The notes under the pieces were generated by a model that made no database searches, was not told where the DNA came from, and saw only the letters and a program-made list of their open reading frames with translations. This document shows positions 27,895-37,233 of a DNA stretch of 64,000 nucleotides, one piece after another. The stretch is from CAYQNU01 sp964419055. Lineage in GTDB: Bacteria > Bacteroidota > Bacteroidia > Flavobacteriales_D > Parvicellaceae. The stretch spans positions 186,001 through 250,000 of the forward strand of contig CAYQNU010000002.1 of assembly GCA_964419055.1 (NCBI GenBank). The letters are read 5' to 3'. The position numbers and the translations under genes were made by a program. How positions within the stretch are numbered: position 1 is the stretch's first letter; each line of letters starts with the position of its first letter.

Positions 27895-28490
27895 AGTCAA
27901 TCCCTTTTGCTTTCAAATTAGGATTTCTAGTTGGCGTTACAAAAGCTCCTCTCGTCCTTGTTTGAGAGTAACGGTAACGAGGACGCATGTATAGTGTGAT
28001 TGCATCGCACCATACTAAATTCATTACAGGGATTCCTTACGTTTTCTATATAACATTTCTAGTTGGCGTTACAAACGCCCCTCTCATGCATCCTCGTTAT
28101 GCTTTGCTAAACGAGGATGAGATTGCGCAGCCAATCCCTTTTGTTTTCAAAAAAAATTCTATTAAGTGTTTAAAAGCTCCTCTCGTCCTTGTTTGAGTGT
28201 AACGGTAACGAGGACGCATGTATAGTGTGATTGCATCGCACCATACTAAATTCNNNNNNNNNNNNNNNNNNNNNNNNNNNNNNNNNNNNNNNNNNNNNNN
28301 NNNNNNNNNNNNNNNNNNNNNNNNNNNNNNNNNNNNNNNNNNNNNNNNNNNNNACTACAGGGATTCCTTTTGTTTTCAAATTAGGATTTCTAGTTGGCGT
28401 TACAAACGCCTTTTTCATGCATCCTCGTTACGCCTTGCTAAACAAGGATGAGAAGTTTCAACCAAAAAAGCTCTATCTTTACGCTTATTC
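27895..28490. repeat. field of hairpin-forming imperfect repeats around the scaffold gap
   Basis: Blocks recur several times: CTCGTCCTTGTTTGAG with GTAACGAGGACGCATG (27950-27987 and 28183-28220), then TATAGTGTGATTGCATCGCACC (27988 and 28221), TTTCTAGTTGGCGTTACAAA (27927, 28049, 28387), and CATGCATCCTCGTT with AACGAGGATGAG or AACAAGGATGAG (28086-28122, 28417-28452). The last pair forms a stem-loop. A decayed copy with an ACGAGGATG end lies at 29188-29240. No protein-coding gene is supported from 27776 to 28505; short frames here are repeat artefacts. Confidence 0.8.
28254..28353. other. assembly gap (100 N)
   Basis: Exactly 100 N, the usual placeholder for a gap of unknown length. It falls inside the repeat field, right after the second copy of the TATAGTGTGATTGC block, so an unresolved repeat probably broke the assembly. 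Confidence 0.99.
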
Positions 28491-28505
28491 TAAATAATTT
28501 GTAAA

Positions 28506-29168
28506 ATGAAAATTGTATTCATTCTGCTTTCATTTATTTATATATCATGTAGTCACATTGTAGAGAATCATTCTAACCAATCCAATAAAACAATTAAGAC
28601 AATTGATGAAATTGATTCTACTTCTAATGAACAATATTTGAATACTCGAAAAAAATTAGACCCATTTGTTTTTACTGATGAAATAAAACGTATCAACGAT
28701 TCGAATTTACCTATTCCAAATGAAATGAAGGACCTTTTTGATGAAATAACCCCAAACTATGGTCTTCTTGATTTTAATAAAGATGGATTCGATGATTTAT
28801 TTTTTGAATATTATAATTTGTCAGGTTCTGGTGAAAAAAATACTGTAGAAATATTTTTTTATGAACCATTAAGAAAGGAATATTCTGACACAAGTTTCAA
28901 ACTAATGAACCCTTCTTTTTTTTATGACAAGAACATAATTACGGCTTATTACTATGGAGGCAGCGGAGGAAGTGCAGAAATGTATCAGATTGAAAATGGA
29001 AAGTTTGATTTAATTGAACAAATAGAAATTGATATACACTCAGAAAGTAATTTTGAGGTGTTTTTCAACTATTCCCAAAAACCTTTCTTAGACACCGTAA
29101 AAACAAAAGATAACTCAGTGCGGCTTCCCTCTGAATATAAATATTATCCTTTAATAACCACCCATTAA
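28506..29168 (+). CDS. hypothetical lipoprotein
   Basis: Family not recognised. The 220-residue protein has a short signal ending in YISC (Cys15), so it is probably a lipoprotein. The middle contains DFNKDGFDDLFFEYYN, which resembles a single FG-GAP/dockerin-like Ca-binding loop as found in VCBS-type repeats, followed by a Gly/Ser-rich YYGGSGGSAEMY. It is bounded on both sides by hairpin repeats, which suggests an accessory locus. Function is unknown. Confidence 0.65.
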   Translation: MKIVFILLSFIYISCSHIVENHSNQSNKTIKTIDEIDSTSNEQYLNTRKKLDPFVFTDEIKRINDSNLPIPNEMKDLFDEITPNYGLLDFNKDGFDDLFFEYYNLSGSGEKNTVEIFFYEPLRKEYSDTSFKLMNPSFFYDKNIITAYYYGGSGGSAEMYQIENGKFDLIEQIEIDIHSESNFEVFFNYSQKPFLDTVKTKDNSVRLPSEYKYYPLITTH

Positions 29169-29259
29169 AAAATAATTGAAAAATAGAGTCTCAAACGCCC
29201 TTTTCATACATCATTTTTACACTTCGTTAAACGAGGATGTGAAAAAAGCTTTTACATTG

Positions 29260-29532
29260 TCACTCATACATTCTTTCCGTTTTTGGATCATCCTTAATTC
29301 TGTTTAACAGATGAATAAAAAATCTAAATAGAAGCGACAACAATAAAACTACTACCAAGTATATAATTATAGAAAATAATGTGTCAAAGTTAAATTTGTC
29401 GTTTACGACAATATAATAAAACTCAGAAATTTTTCTGATTGAATATAAAACAGTTCCTACGACTATTAATCCAATTGGGAAACCCATTAATTGTTTTTTA
29501 TATTTTGATTGCATAGGTAATAAAATAAGCAT
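29260..29532 (-). CDS. small membrane protein, unknown
   Basis: A frame of up to 90 residues with two predicted membrane helices (about residues 17-31 and 49-67) and a charged tail ending ERMYE. The ATG at 29514 (MQSKYKKQ) gives a more usual N-terminus than the first one. No family is recognised. Base composition and helix pattern are consistent with a real gene, but there is little else to support it. Confidence 0.45.
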   Translation of the reverse strand: MLILLPMQSKYKKQLMGFPIGLIVVGTVLYSIRKISEFYYIVVNDKFNFDTLFSIIIYLVVVLLLSLLFRFFIHLLNRIKDDPKTERMYE

Positions 29533-29650
29533 TGTAAATTTATAACAAAAATCTTTTTAGATAAAAACAAATACCTTCTACTTATGAATGAAATTGATTT
29601 AAATGTGAATAACTGAAACAAATAAACAGTAATTCCAAAAATAAAAAATC

Positions 29651-29857
29651 TCACTTCACCTTACACGTATTTTTACCCAACAACTTATAAATGGGACACG
29701 TCCCTACAATGGCTGTTACTATTAAAATGCCTCCAATAATCAACGCTATAACTCCCAAAACACCTGTTAAAGTCTGTGTAATGTACAATCCCGAAAGTAT
29801 AAATGCCAGCACAATTCTAATTGCTTTATCCAATTTACCAACGTTTTCTTTTGACAT
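29651..29857 (-). CDS. DUF2892 (YgaP-like) small membrane protein
   Basis: The 68-residue protein starts with MSKENVGKLDKAIRI, followed by two membrane helices and a GTCPIYKLLGKNTC tail. This is the standard pattern of the DUF2892 inner-membrane family (similar to the membrane part of the rhodanese YgaP). The two cysteines near the C-terminus are typical of the family. It lies 31 bases downstream of the hotdog-fold gene on the same strand. Confidence 0.82.
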   Translation of the reverse strand: MSKENVGKLDKAIRIVLAFILSGLYITQTLTGVLGVIALIIGGILIVTAIVGTCPIYKLLGKNTCKVK

Positions 29858-29888
29858 AATGTGTTGTTTTGTTTGTTAGTTTCTTTAT

Positions 29889-30386
29889 TTATGCTCTTCC
29901 CTTCACTGACCATACAAAAGTAAATGTTGCTATCAATTCACCAGCAGCATCTCTGCCTTCTATTGTTGTTTCAATTAATACAGGCACTTTGGTTTGCATC
30001 GTTTCTTCAATTGAATTTCTAATTTTTTGCCCATCTTCACACGTAAAATAGGTCAAACTGGTTGCTTTTTTGTGAAACTGTCCCTCACACTTCACTACCA
30101 GCATTGCTACAGAAGGTTTTTGTTTACGTGTAAACATTACCAATAATGCACCTGAAGCCATTTCAGCAGCCATTCCCAAAACCGCCCAAAAAGTAGATTT
30201 AAAGGGATTTTTATTCAAACGTTTATAAGGTACTGAAACTACACATCGCTCCTCAGTTAATGTCACGATTTTCATTCCACTCAAAAATCCCATGGGTAGC
30301 ATTCCCATTAATGCCAATCGAAACTTAAAACTACTCGAGAAATCTTTTTTCAGTTGATCTATCGGTTCTTGTTTGAGGAGTGTCAT
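29889..30386 (-). CDS. DUF4442 hotdog-fold thioesterase-like protein
   Basis: The 165-residue protein has no signal peptide. The N-terminal SSSFKFRLALMGMLPMGFLSGMKI and the NPFKSTFWAVLGMAAEMASGALL helix fit the DUF4442 family of hotdog-fold proteins, related to acyl-CoA thioesterases. It is probably cytoplasmic, and no acyl substrate can be deduced. It faces away from cinA with a 126-base divergent spacer and may share an operon with the DUF2892 gene. Confidence 0.78.
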   Translation of the reverse strand: MTLLKQEPIDQLKKDFSSSFKFRLALMGMLPMGFLSGMKIVTLTEERCVVSVPYKRLNKNPFKSTFWAVLGMAAEMASGALLVMFTRKQKPSVAMLVVKCEGQFHKKATSLTYFTCEDGQKIRNSIEETMQTKVPVLIETTIEGRDAAGELIATFTFVWSVKGRA

Positions 30387-30512
30387 ATGCCAAAAGAAGT
30401 AATTAAATTAAAAAGTTCTATTTTCGTTGACAATATTAGCTAATTTATCGGAAGTGAAGAAACTTATTCCATTGAATTGAGTAATTTCGCTTGAATAAAT
30501 TATAACATTAAA

Positions 30513-31763
30513 ATGAAGGCAGAAATCATCAACATTGGAGATGAATTACTCATTGGGCAAACCGTAAATACGAATGCCGCTTGGATGGGTTCTTTTTTAA
30601 CTAATTTAGGAATTTCGGTTTCTTTTAGCACCGTTATAGCGGATGATGAAACAGCCATTTTAGATGCATTAAAAATTGCTAAAGAACGTTCATCTTTGGT
30701 ACTTATTACCGGAGGTCTCGGCCCTACAAAAGATGACATCACCAAACATACCTTGTGCAAATATTTTGAAAGTACACTTATTGTTAATCAAGAAGTATTG
30801 AAAGGTATTGAAGATTATTTTAGCAAGCGCAATCGTCCCATGTTGCAAACCAATATTGATCAAGCATTGGTTCCCGATGCTTGTATTGTTTTGAAAAATG
30901 ATTTAGGTACTGCTTGTGGTATGTTATTCGAAAAAAATGATTGTGTTTTTGTTTCTATGCCAGGTGTGCCTTATGAAATGAAACACATCATGGAAACGGG
31001 TGTTTTGGAGTATCTAAAAGAAAAAAATAAGATTGGTGCTATTTATAATGAAACGGTGAGAACTATTGGCATAGGTGAATCCTTCTTAGCTGAAATCATT
31101 GGAGATTGGGAAACCAAATTAAGAGATAACGGACTTAAATTAGCTTATTTACCTTCTCCTGGAGTAGTGAAACTAAGAGTTACTGCTACTACTTCTGATC
31201 AAAAAGAGAATGTCATTCTAGTAAAAAAAGCCATTGAAGAATTAGAACACATTATCCCTCAATATATATACGGAAAAGGTGATACCGAAATTCAACAAGT
31301 AATAGGAGAAATACTTCTTAAATATAATAAAACGTTGGGCATCTGTGAAAGCTGCACAGGAGGATATTTGTCTCATTTAATCACCAGCGTTTCGGGTTGC
31401 TCCAACTATTTTTTAGGCAGCATTGTAAGCTACACAAATCAATTAAAGAACAAGTTATTAGCTGTAAACAACAACCATTTCACAACCGTTGGAGCCGTTA
31501 GTGAAGAAGTGGTAATGGAAATGGTAAAAGGTGGACTTGAATTGTTGCAATCTGATTATTGCATCGGAATTTCTGGGATAGCTGGTCCAAATGGGGGAAC
31601 AGAAGAAAAACCCGTAGGTACCATTTGGGTTGCTGTAGGAAGTCAAAAAACTACCAAAACTTTTAAATATACATTAGGCAACAATAGGGAACGTAATATT
31701 CAAATGGCTTCTATTTTTGCGTTAAATGAATTGAGAAAATTAATAATCAGTGAAAACTCTTAA
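30513..31763 (+). CDS. cinA: CinA family protein (nicotinamide mononucleotide deamidase / ADP-ribose pyrophosphatase)
   Basis: The protein has 416 residues, the standard length. The N-terminal domain (about 1-170) is of the molybdopterin-binding (MoCF) type with EIINIGDELLIGQ and ITGGLGPTKDD. The C-terminal CinA domain (about 255-410) shows ESCTGGYLSHLIT and GISGIAGPNGGTEEKPVGT. The family recycles NMN and related pyridine nucleotides in the cytoplasm. It is translated from an isolated ATG with no near upstream gene on its strand. Confidence 0.93.
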   Translation: MKAEIINIGDELLIGQTVNTNAAWMGSFLTNLGISVSFSTVIADDETAILDALKIAKERSSLVLITGGLGPTKDDITKHTLCKYFESTLIVNQEVLKGIEDYFSKRNRPMLQTNIDQALVPDACIVLKNDLGTACGMLFEKNDCVFVSMPGVPYEMKHIMETGVLEYLKEKNKIGAIYNETVRTIGIGESFLAEIIGDWETKLRDNGLKLAYLPSPGVVKLRVTATTSDQKENVILVKKAIEELEHIIPQYIYGKGDTEIQQVIGEILLKYNKTLGICESCTGGYLSHLITSVSGCSNYFLGSIVSYTNQLKNKLLAVNNNHFTTVGAVSEEVVMEMVKGGLELLQSDYCIGISGIAGPNGGTEEKPVGTIWVAVGSQKTTKTFKYTLGNNRERNIQMASIFALNELRKLIISENS

Positions 31764-31820
31764 TTCTTTAATAATTAAGGCAACTTTTTACTATTTTTCT
31801 CGTTACTGATCAAGTTATAT

Positions 31821-33941
31821 ATGGTTCTTAAAAATAGTTTACATACCTTTTTATCTAAGAAACTTTTTCCCAAGAAAGTATTTTTTTCATGTTGGCTATT
31901 GTTATGTACCTTCTTTAACCTAAACGCACAGGTCTTAAGTCCTGAAATCACGTGTTTAAGTGTAGCCAATAATGGAAATGTTACCATCAACTGGAACCCA
32001 TCAACAAATGTGGGTGGTAGTTTTGTTCAATACAACATTTATTCAAATGCATCAGGGGCCTTTAATTTAATTAATACTATTCCAACAATTGGATCTTCGC
32101 TATTTATTCATGGTGGTGCTGGTGCTCAATTGTCTTCTGTGAGTTATTTTATAAGGGCGGTATATTTCAATGGTACTACCAATATTGAATCACCTGCATT
32201 AGATACCTTACACACTATTTATCTTAATTTGAATAATCCGAATGATGGAACAGCCATTCTGCAATGGAATGATCCTTTTACTCCATTGATTTCCGGTGGC
32301 ACCTACGGTGACTATTATTACATCCATCAAGAATATCCTTCTGGGACTTGGAATTTAATTGACTCCGTTCTCATCAGTGGCCCTAATTATAAAAGAGATA
32401 CCATCTCCATTTGTCAGGCTACAATTAACTATCGCATTGAATTACGAACCAACAGTGGCTGTTCACATTTTTCCAATATGCCGGGTGATGAATTCAGAGA
32501 TCTTATTGCTCCACTTCCTCCCATTATTCAGCATGTAACGGTAGATTCACTAACAGGAAACACCGTAGTTTCTTGGAATCCGAGTACTTCTGAAGACGCA
32601 GTGGCTTACATTATTTTAGTAAATATAAGCGGAGCATGGGTTATTCTTGATACTCTTTATGGATACAATAATACGAGCTTTACCTATTCCAACTCAAATG
32701 CTGATTTAATTTCTGAACCCTTTGGAATAGCTGCTTTCGACAGCTGTTTAAACGGTAATCCTCCTGGACCAAACACCAGCCCAATGGGCACCTTTCAACG
32801 AACAATTTTTGTAAAAAATAACTATCAAGTTTGCGCAAAAAAAACCACTTTACGATGGAATAAATACATCAATTGGGCTAGTGGAGTTGCCAAATATGAA
32901 GTTTTTAGAAAATCAGGAAACGGAAGTTTTAATTTAATTGGTTCAACCGTTCCCGGGGATACCGTTTTTATTGATGATGATCAGTCTTATAATGTAAATT
33001 ATTGTTATGTAATAAGAGCCATTTCGGGTAACGATCAAGATTCTTCGCTCTCCAATATTTCTTGTAGGTATTCGAATCAACCACCTATTCCTAATTACAG
33101 TTATTTAAGTAATGTTTCAGTCGTAGGAAATACAATAGATATATCCTTGTTTTCGCATACGGGAGGAATTACCAAACAAGTAATTTTGGAAAGAAGCACC
33201 GACAACGGAATTACTTTTTCAACAATTGAATCACGTAACGCCTTACAAAGCACCATGGTTTTTTCAGATGTAGATGTAGAAGTGAACAATCAGCAATATG
33301 TTTACAGAGTGAGTTTAAAGGACAGTTGTGATAACATAAGTCGTATTAGCAATACCGGCAAAAATATATTACTTACGGTTCAAGTGGATGATGTCAATCT
33401 TAAAAATCAACTCAATTGGACCCCTTATGAAAATTGGCAAGTGGGAATTTCAGCTTACTCCATATACAGAAGCATCAACGGTGTTTTTGACCCAACGCCT
33501 ATTGCTACCGTTCCTTCCAGTCAATTGTATTTTGAAGACGATGTATCTGGTTTCATTGGGACACTTTCAAATGGATCTTTCTGTTATAAAATCGAAGCTA
33601 TAGAAACCACTAATTCTTTTGGAAACAGCTCATCAAGTTTTAGCAATGAATTTTGTGCCACTATGAATCCTTTGGTTTTTATCCCAAATGCCTTGTATAT
33701 TGATGGCATTAATAATCAATGGAAACCTGTGGCCAACTTATTAGATTTCACCTCCTATTCGGTGCGTGTTTATACGCGTTTTGGTGAAGTAATTTTTGAA
33801 ACTTCCGATCCAAACATCTCTTGGGATGGAACCTATAAAGGACAAATGGTGCAATTGGGAGTCTATATTTATCAAGTTACTTTTGACGCAGGAAATGGAA
33901 AATTTGAAGATATCAGAGGGTCTTTAACGGTTATTCGATAA
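31821..33941 (+). CDS. FN3-like repeat surface protein with gliding-motility C-terminal domain
   Basis: The 706-residue protein has a signal peptide ending near NLNAQ. It holds about five fibronectin III-like repeats, seen by recurring strand patterns such as VTINWNPSTN, VVSWNPSTSED, LRWNKYINWASG and LNWTPYENWQVG, each followed by a Y-x-I/V-x-R strand. The C-terminal 85 residues are a CHU_C sorting domain (FIPNALYIDGINNQW, YTRFGEVIFE, SWDGTYKG), so it should be exported by the type IX system. It may serve as an adhesin or cell-surface scaffold. The ABC-F gene follows 147 bases later. Confidence 0.88.
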   Translation: MVLKNSLHTFLSKKLFPKKVFFSCWLLLCTFFNLNAQVLSPEITCLSVANNGNVTINWNPSTNVGGSFVQYNIYSNASGAFNLINTIPTIGSSLFIHGGAGAQLSSVSYFIRAVYFNGTTNIESPALDTLHTIYLNLNNPNDGTAILQWNDPFTPLISGGTYGDYYYIHQEYPSGTWNLIDSVLISGPNYKRDTISICQATINYRIELRTNSGCSHFSNMPGDEFRDLIAPLPPIIQHVTVDSLTGNTVVSWNPSTSEDAVAYIILVNISGAWVILDTLYGYNNTSFTYSNSNADLISEPFGIAAFDSCLNGNPPGPNTSPMGTFQRTIFVKNNYQVCAKKTTLRWNKYINWASGVAKYEVFRKSGNGSFNLIGSTVPGDTVFIDDDQSYNVNYCYVIRAISGNDQDSSLSNISCRYSNQPPIPNYSYLSNVSVVGNTIDISLFSHTGGITKQVILERSTDNGITFSTIESRNALQSTMVFSDVDVEVNNQQYVYRVSLKDSCDNISRISNTGKNILLTVQVDDVNLKNQLNWTPYENWQVGISAYSIYRSINGVFDPTPIATVPSSQLYFEDDVSGFIGTLSNGSFCYKIEAIETTNSFGNSSSSFSNEFCATMNPLVFIPNALYIDGINNQWKPVANLLDFTSYSVRVYTRFGEVIFETSDPNISWDGTYKGQMVQLGVYIYQVTFDAGNGKFEDIRGSLTVIR

Positions 33942-34088
33942 CTCCATTTCGACTTTTCAAAAACCATAATCCTTTCACTTCTAATTCACAAAGCTTTCCA
34001 CAACTCTTAATTTCGGATGATGATTCTGATATATTAACCGATAATTATGCGCATCTTTGCGGCTTAAAACCATTTTTCAATACAATTT

Positions 34089-35951
34089 ATGAATTACTTT
34101 TCTGTTGAACTCGTTTCCAAGTCTTATGCTGAAAAAGTACTGTTTAAAGATGTCTCTTTTGGTATCGACCAAGGACAAAAAGTAGCCATTGTAGCCAAAA
34201 ATGGAAGTGGGAAAACAAGTCTTTTAAATTGTTTGATAGGAAAAGATGTTCCAGATGGAGGTAAAATTGTGTTTAGAAATGATATCCGAGTTGGGTATTT
34301 AAAACAAGAAGAAGATTACAATCCTGAAGCTACCATATTAGAAACCGTATTTCAAAGCGATAGTGAGGAACTCAATTTATTGCGTAATTATCAAATTTGT
34401 ATTGATGACGAAAAAAGACATCATGAATTAGAAGAAATTTCCAATAGAATTTCTGAATTAAACGCATGGGATACCGAGAGTTTTATAAAGGAAGTTTTGT
34501 CCAAACTTGAACTTCATGATGTTTCCAAACAGGTGAAAATGTTATCGGGTGGTCAAAAAAGACGTTTAGCCTTGGCAAAGGTTATCATTGAACGCCCACA
34601 AATGTTGATTCTGGATGAGCCTACCAACCACTTGGATGTGGAAATGATAGAATGGTTGGAAGAATATATTTCAGGCGCTACCATTACCTTACTTATGGTA
34701 ACTCACGACCGTTATTTTTTAGAGCGCGTTTGTGATGAAATATTGGAATTAGATTTAGGAGTAATGTACCGATATAAAGGAAACTACTCGTATTATCTCC
34801 AAAAACGTGAAGAACGACAAATAAATCAGCAGGCCAACATTGATAAAGCAAAAAACCTGTTTAGTAAAGAATTGGAGTGGATGCGCAGACAACCTAAGGC
34901 TCGAACCACCAAATCAAAAGCTAGGATTGATGATTTTTATGAAACCAAAGAAGCAGCCTCTCAAAAAATAGATCACAGCAAAGTACAAATTAATGTACAA
35001 ATGGAGCGAATGGGAAACAAAATTTTGGAGTTCCATAAAGTTTCGAAAGCCTTTGGAGAAGATAAAAAAATATTAACCAATTGGAGCTATCATTTCAAAA
35101 GAAAAGAGCGAGTGGGATTAGTTGGAGCCAATGGCGTTGGTAAATCAACCTTTTTGAATTTAATTACCGAAAATCTGCAACCCGATTCTGGTAAAATTGT
35201 CTCTGGAGAAACTATCGTTTATGGGTATTACAACCAAAAAGGATTGGAACTGAAAGAAGACAAAAGAGTAGTTGAAGTTATTAAAGATATTGCAGAATAT
35301 TTACCCATTGGAGGAGGAAAAAAAATTACTGCCGTTCAATTATTAGAAAAGTTTTTATTCACACCAGCTTCTCACTATCAATACGTTTCAACTTTGAGTG
35401 GAGGTGAACGTAAACGTTTGTATTTGATTACCATATTAATGAAAAATCCAAATTTTTTAATTTTGGATGAGCCCACCAACGATTTAGATATTTTCACGCT
35501 ACAAGTTTTGGAAGATTATTTATTGAGTTTTGAAGGTTGTTTAATCATTGTGAGCCACGACCGTTATTTTATGGATAAACTAGTTGATCACATTTTCCTA
35601 TTAAATGGTGATGGCACCATTAAAGATATTGTAGGAAATTACAATGAATACAGAGATTATCGAGAAGAACAAATTGTAGAGAAACGCAAAGAAAAAGCTA
35701 TAGAAACCGAAAGAGTTAAAAATAACTCAAACAAAACCAGACAATTATCTTTCAATGAAAAAAAGGAATTCGAAAAATTGGATTCAGAAATCCCCGTTTT
35801 GGAAACGCAGCGAAATAAACTTTCAGAAGAATTGACTTCGGGTAATTTGAGTTATGATGAAATTGAAAAAATTTCAGCAAAACTAATTACACTTTCAACT
35901 GAAATTGAAAGCAAATCTGAGCGTTGGATGGAATTGGCATCATTGGTTTAA
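34089..35951 (+). CDS. ABC-F family ATPase (Uup-like)
   Basis: The 620-residue protein has two ATP-binding cassettes and no membrane helix. Domain 1: Walker A AKNGSGKTS, signature LSGGQKRRLALAK, Walker B LDEPTNHLD. Domain 2: GANGVGKST, LSGGERKRLYL, LDEPTNDLD. The linker carries RRQPKARTTKSKARIDDFYE, a feature of the Uup group, and the tail is a coiled coil (about 560-620), also Uup-like. ABC-F proteins act on the ribosome or in DNA-related processes; Uup affects transposon excision in E. coli. No substrate-specific clue is present. Confidence 0.93.
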   Translation: MNYFSVELVSKSYAEKVLFKDVSFGIDQGQKVAIVAKNGSGKTSLLNCLIGKDVPDGGKIVFRNDIRVGYLKQEEDYNPEATILETVFQSDSEELNLLRNYQICIDDEKRHHELEEISNRISELNAWDTESFIKEVLSKLELHDVSKQVKMLSGGQKRRLALAKVIIERPQMLILDEPTNHLDVEMIEWLEEYISGATITLLMVTHDRYFLERVCDEILELDLGVMYRYKGNYSYYLQKREERQINQQANIDKAKNLFSKELEWMRRQPKARTTKSKARIDDFYETKEAASQKIDHSKVQINVQMERMGNKILEFHKVSKAFGEDKKILTNWSYHFKRKERVGLVGANGVGKSTFLNLITENLQPDSGKIVSGETIVYGYYNQKGLELKEDKRVVEVIKDIAEYLPIGGGKKITAVQLLEKFLFTPASHYQYVSTLSGGERKRLYLITILMKNPNFLILDEPTNDLDIFTLQVLEDYLLSFEGCLIIVSHDRYFMDKLVDHIFLLNGDGTIKDIVGNYNEYRDYREEQIVEKRKEKAIETERVKNNSNKTRQLSFNEKKEFEKLDSEIPVLETQRNKLSEELTSGNLSYDEIEKISAKLITLSTEIESKSERWMELASLV

Positions 35952-36106
35952 TGGCTCTTTGATAAAGTCTTAAACTCTAAAAAAATTGTTTTTAAAGTAT
36001 TTTTTTTAGTGCTCGGATTAAACCTAACGCAATTTTGTTTATAAAATAATTTTCAACTTCATAAAAAAAGTAGTATTTTAGTATCGAAAAATTACAACTA
36101 AAAGCT

Positions 36107-36913
36107 ATGGAAAGGAATTTTTTAGTACCCCATGATTTTACCCCAGTGGGTGAATCTGCTGCTTTACAAGGAGCGTATTTGTGTCAAGCCACGCAATCAA
36201 CCTTGTCTCTTTTACACATTGTAAAATCAGATAAATTAAAAGCAGAAGCTGAGGCCAAACTTAAAGTTGAAAAATCTAAAATTCAAAAAGAATTTCCTGA
36301 TTTGGATGTAAAGTTGTTTGTTGTAGCAGGAAATATTTTTGATGATATAGGCGGAACAGCCAAAAAATTAAATTCCAGTTTGATCATTATGGGTACCCAT
36401 GGTGCAAAAGGGATGCAAAAAGTATTCGGAAGTTTTGCAATCAAAGTAATCACGAATTGCTCCGTTCCTTTTATGGTGGTGCAAAACAACATTACTATCA
36501 AAAAACTTGACAAAATAGTTTTCCCATTAGGTATTATGGCCGAAAGCCTTCAAATTATGGGATTTGCCGGTACTTTAGCAAAAGCTTTTGATGCCGAAAT
36601 GCACATCATTGCCGAAACACAAACCGATGCTAAACTAAAAAATAAGACCAACATTAACTTCCAAGTAGTAGGTAAACAAATGGCTGCTACCGGAGTAAAA
36701 TATAAAATGGAATTAGTGCCTGGAAGTGATTCATATTTTGACAAAATTATGGCGTATGTCAAAAAAGAAAAAGCGGATATGGTAGCCATTGCATATTACA
36801 ATGAAAGCATTATTCCTCAATTGGATCGTTTTTATCAAAACATCATCACCAATGAGGCCAACGTACCTTCGTTGATCATCAACTCCACTTCGGTTTCTTC
36901 TAGTTATTTTTAG
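36107..36913 (+). CDS. universal stress protein with two USP domains
   Basis: The 268-residue protein has two tandem UspA-like halves. The first is complete: FLVPHDFTPVGE near residue 5 and MGTHGAKGMQKVFGSFAIKVI near 98, with the nucleotide-binding G-x2-G-x9-GS pattern partly kept. The second half (about 140-268) is degenerate and lacks that loop. It is cytoplasmic. Family members bind ATP or sense stress by mechanisms that differ between proteins. The gene is monocistronic and its 3' side holds a field of short repeats. Confidence 0.85.
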   Translation: MERNFLVPHDFTPVGESAALQGAYLCQATQSTLSLLHIVKSDKLKAEAEAKLKVEKSKIQKEFPDLDVKLFVVAGNIFDDIGGTAKKLNSSLIIMGTHGAKGMQKVFGSFAIKVITNCSVPFMVVQNNITIKKLDKIVFPLGIMAESLQIMGFAGTLAKAFDAEMHIIAETQTDAKLKNKTNINFQVVGKQMAATGVKYKMELVPGSDSYFDKIMAYVKKEKADMVAIAYYNESIIPQLDRFYQNIITNEANVPSLIINSTSVSSSYF

Positions 36914-36928
36914 TACCTCGGCTAGGGT

Positions 36929-37232
36929 TGGTGACTTCGACAGGCTGACTTCGACAAGCTCAGTCACCACTGTGATCGAAGTTCAGTCACCACAGTGATT
37001 GAAGTGGTAACAACGGGTTTTAGTTTAAAGTAACTTTTTGGAAACTCTTTCAAAGACCCATCATTTTGGATTTACTCCACTAATTTATATTTGGTATTCC
37101 TCTTTATGTAAGAATTGTATCTAGTAAAACTTTGTATCTTCTTAACCAAACAACTGAAGAACTGAACAACCAAATAACTCCACTAAAACTTTGTACTATC
37201 GTCCAGATAGCCATCGGATTGTACTTTGTACT
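36929..37232. repeat. short repeat field downstream of the USP gene
   Basis: This 320-base spacer holds no gene. TGGTGACT (36929-36936) pairs with AGTCACCA (36962-36969), and the phrases ACTTCGACA, TTCAGTCACCAC and GTGATTGAAG recur several times. Near the right end CTTTGTACT repeats (37184, 37190 and 37222 areas) flank a palindrome at 37201-37220. The 37190-37232 part matches, in reverse complement, the start of the coding sequence at 40349. Confidence 0.6.
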
Positions 37233-37233
37233 C

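Noticed and set aside
27895..28490. Possible CRISPR array in the repeat field
   Set aside because: The repeats are of unequal length and spacing, hairpin-forming and without regular unique spacers; no cas genes are near.
27762..28497. Several short frames in the repeat field, some running through the N gap
   Set aside because: They consist of repeat sequence, with similar peptides in different frames and strands, and no start or domain signal.
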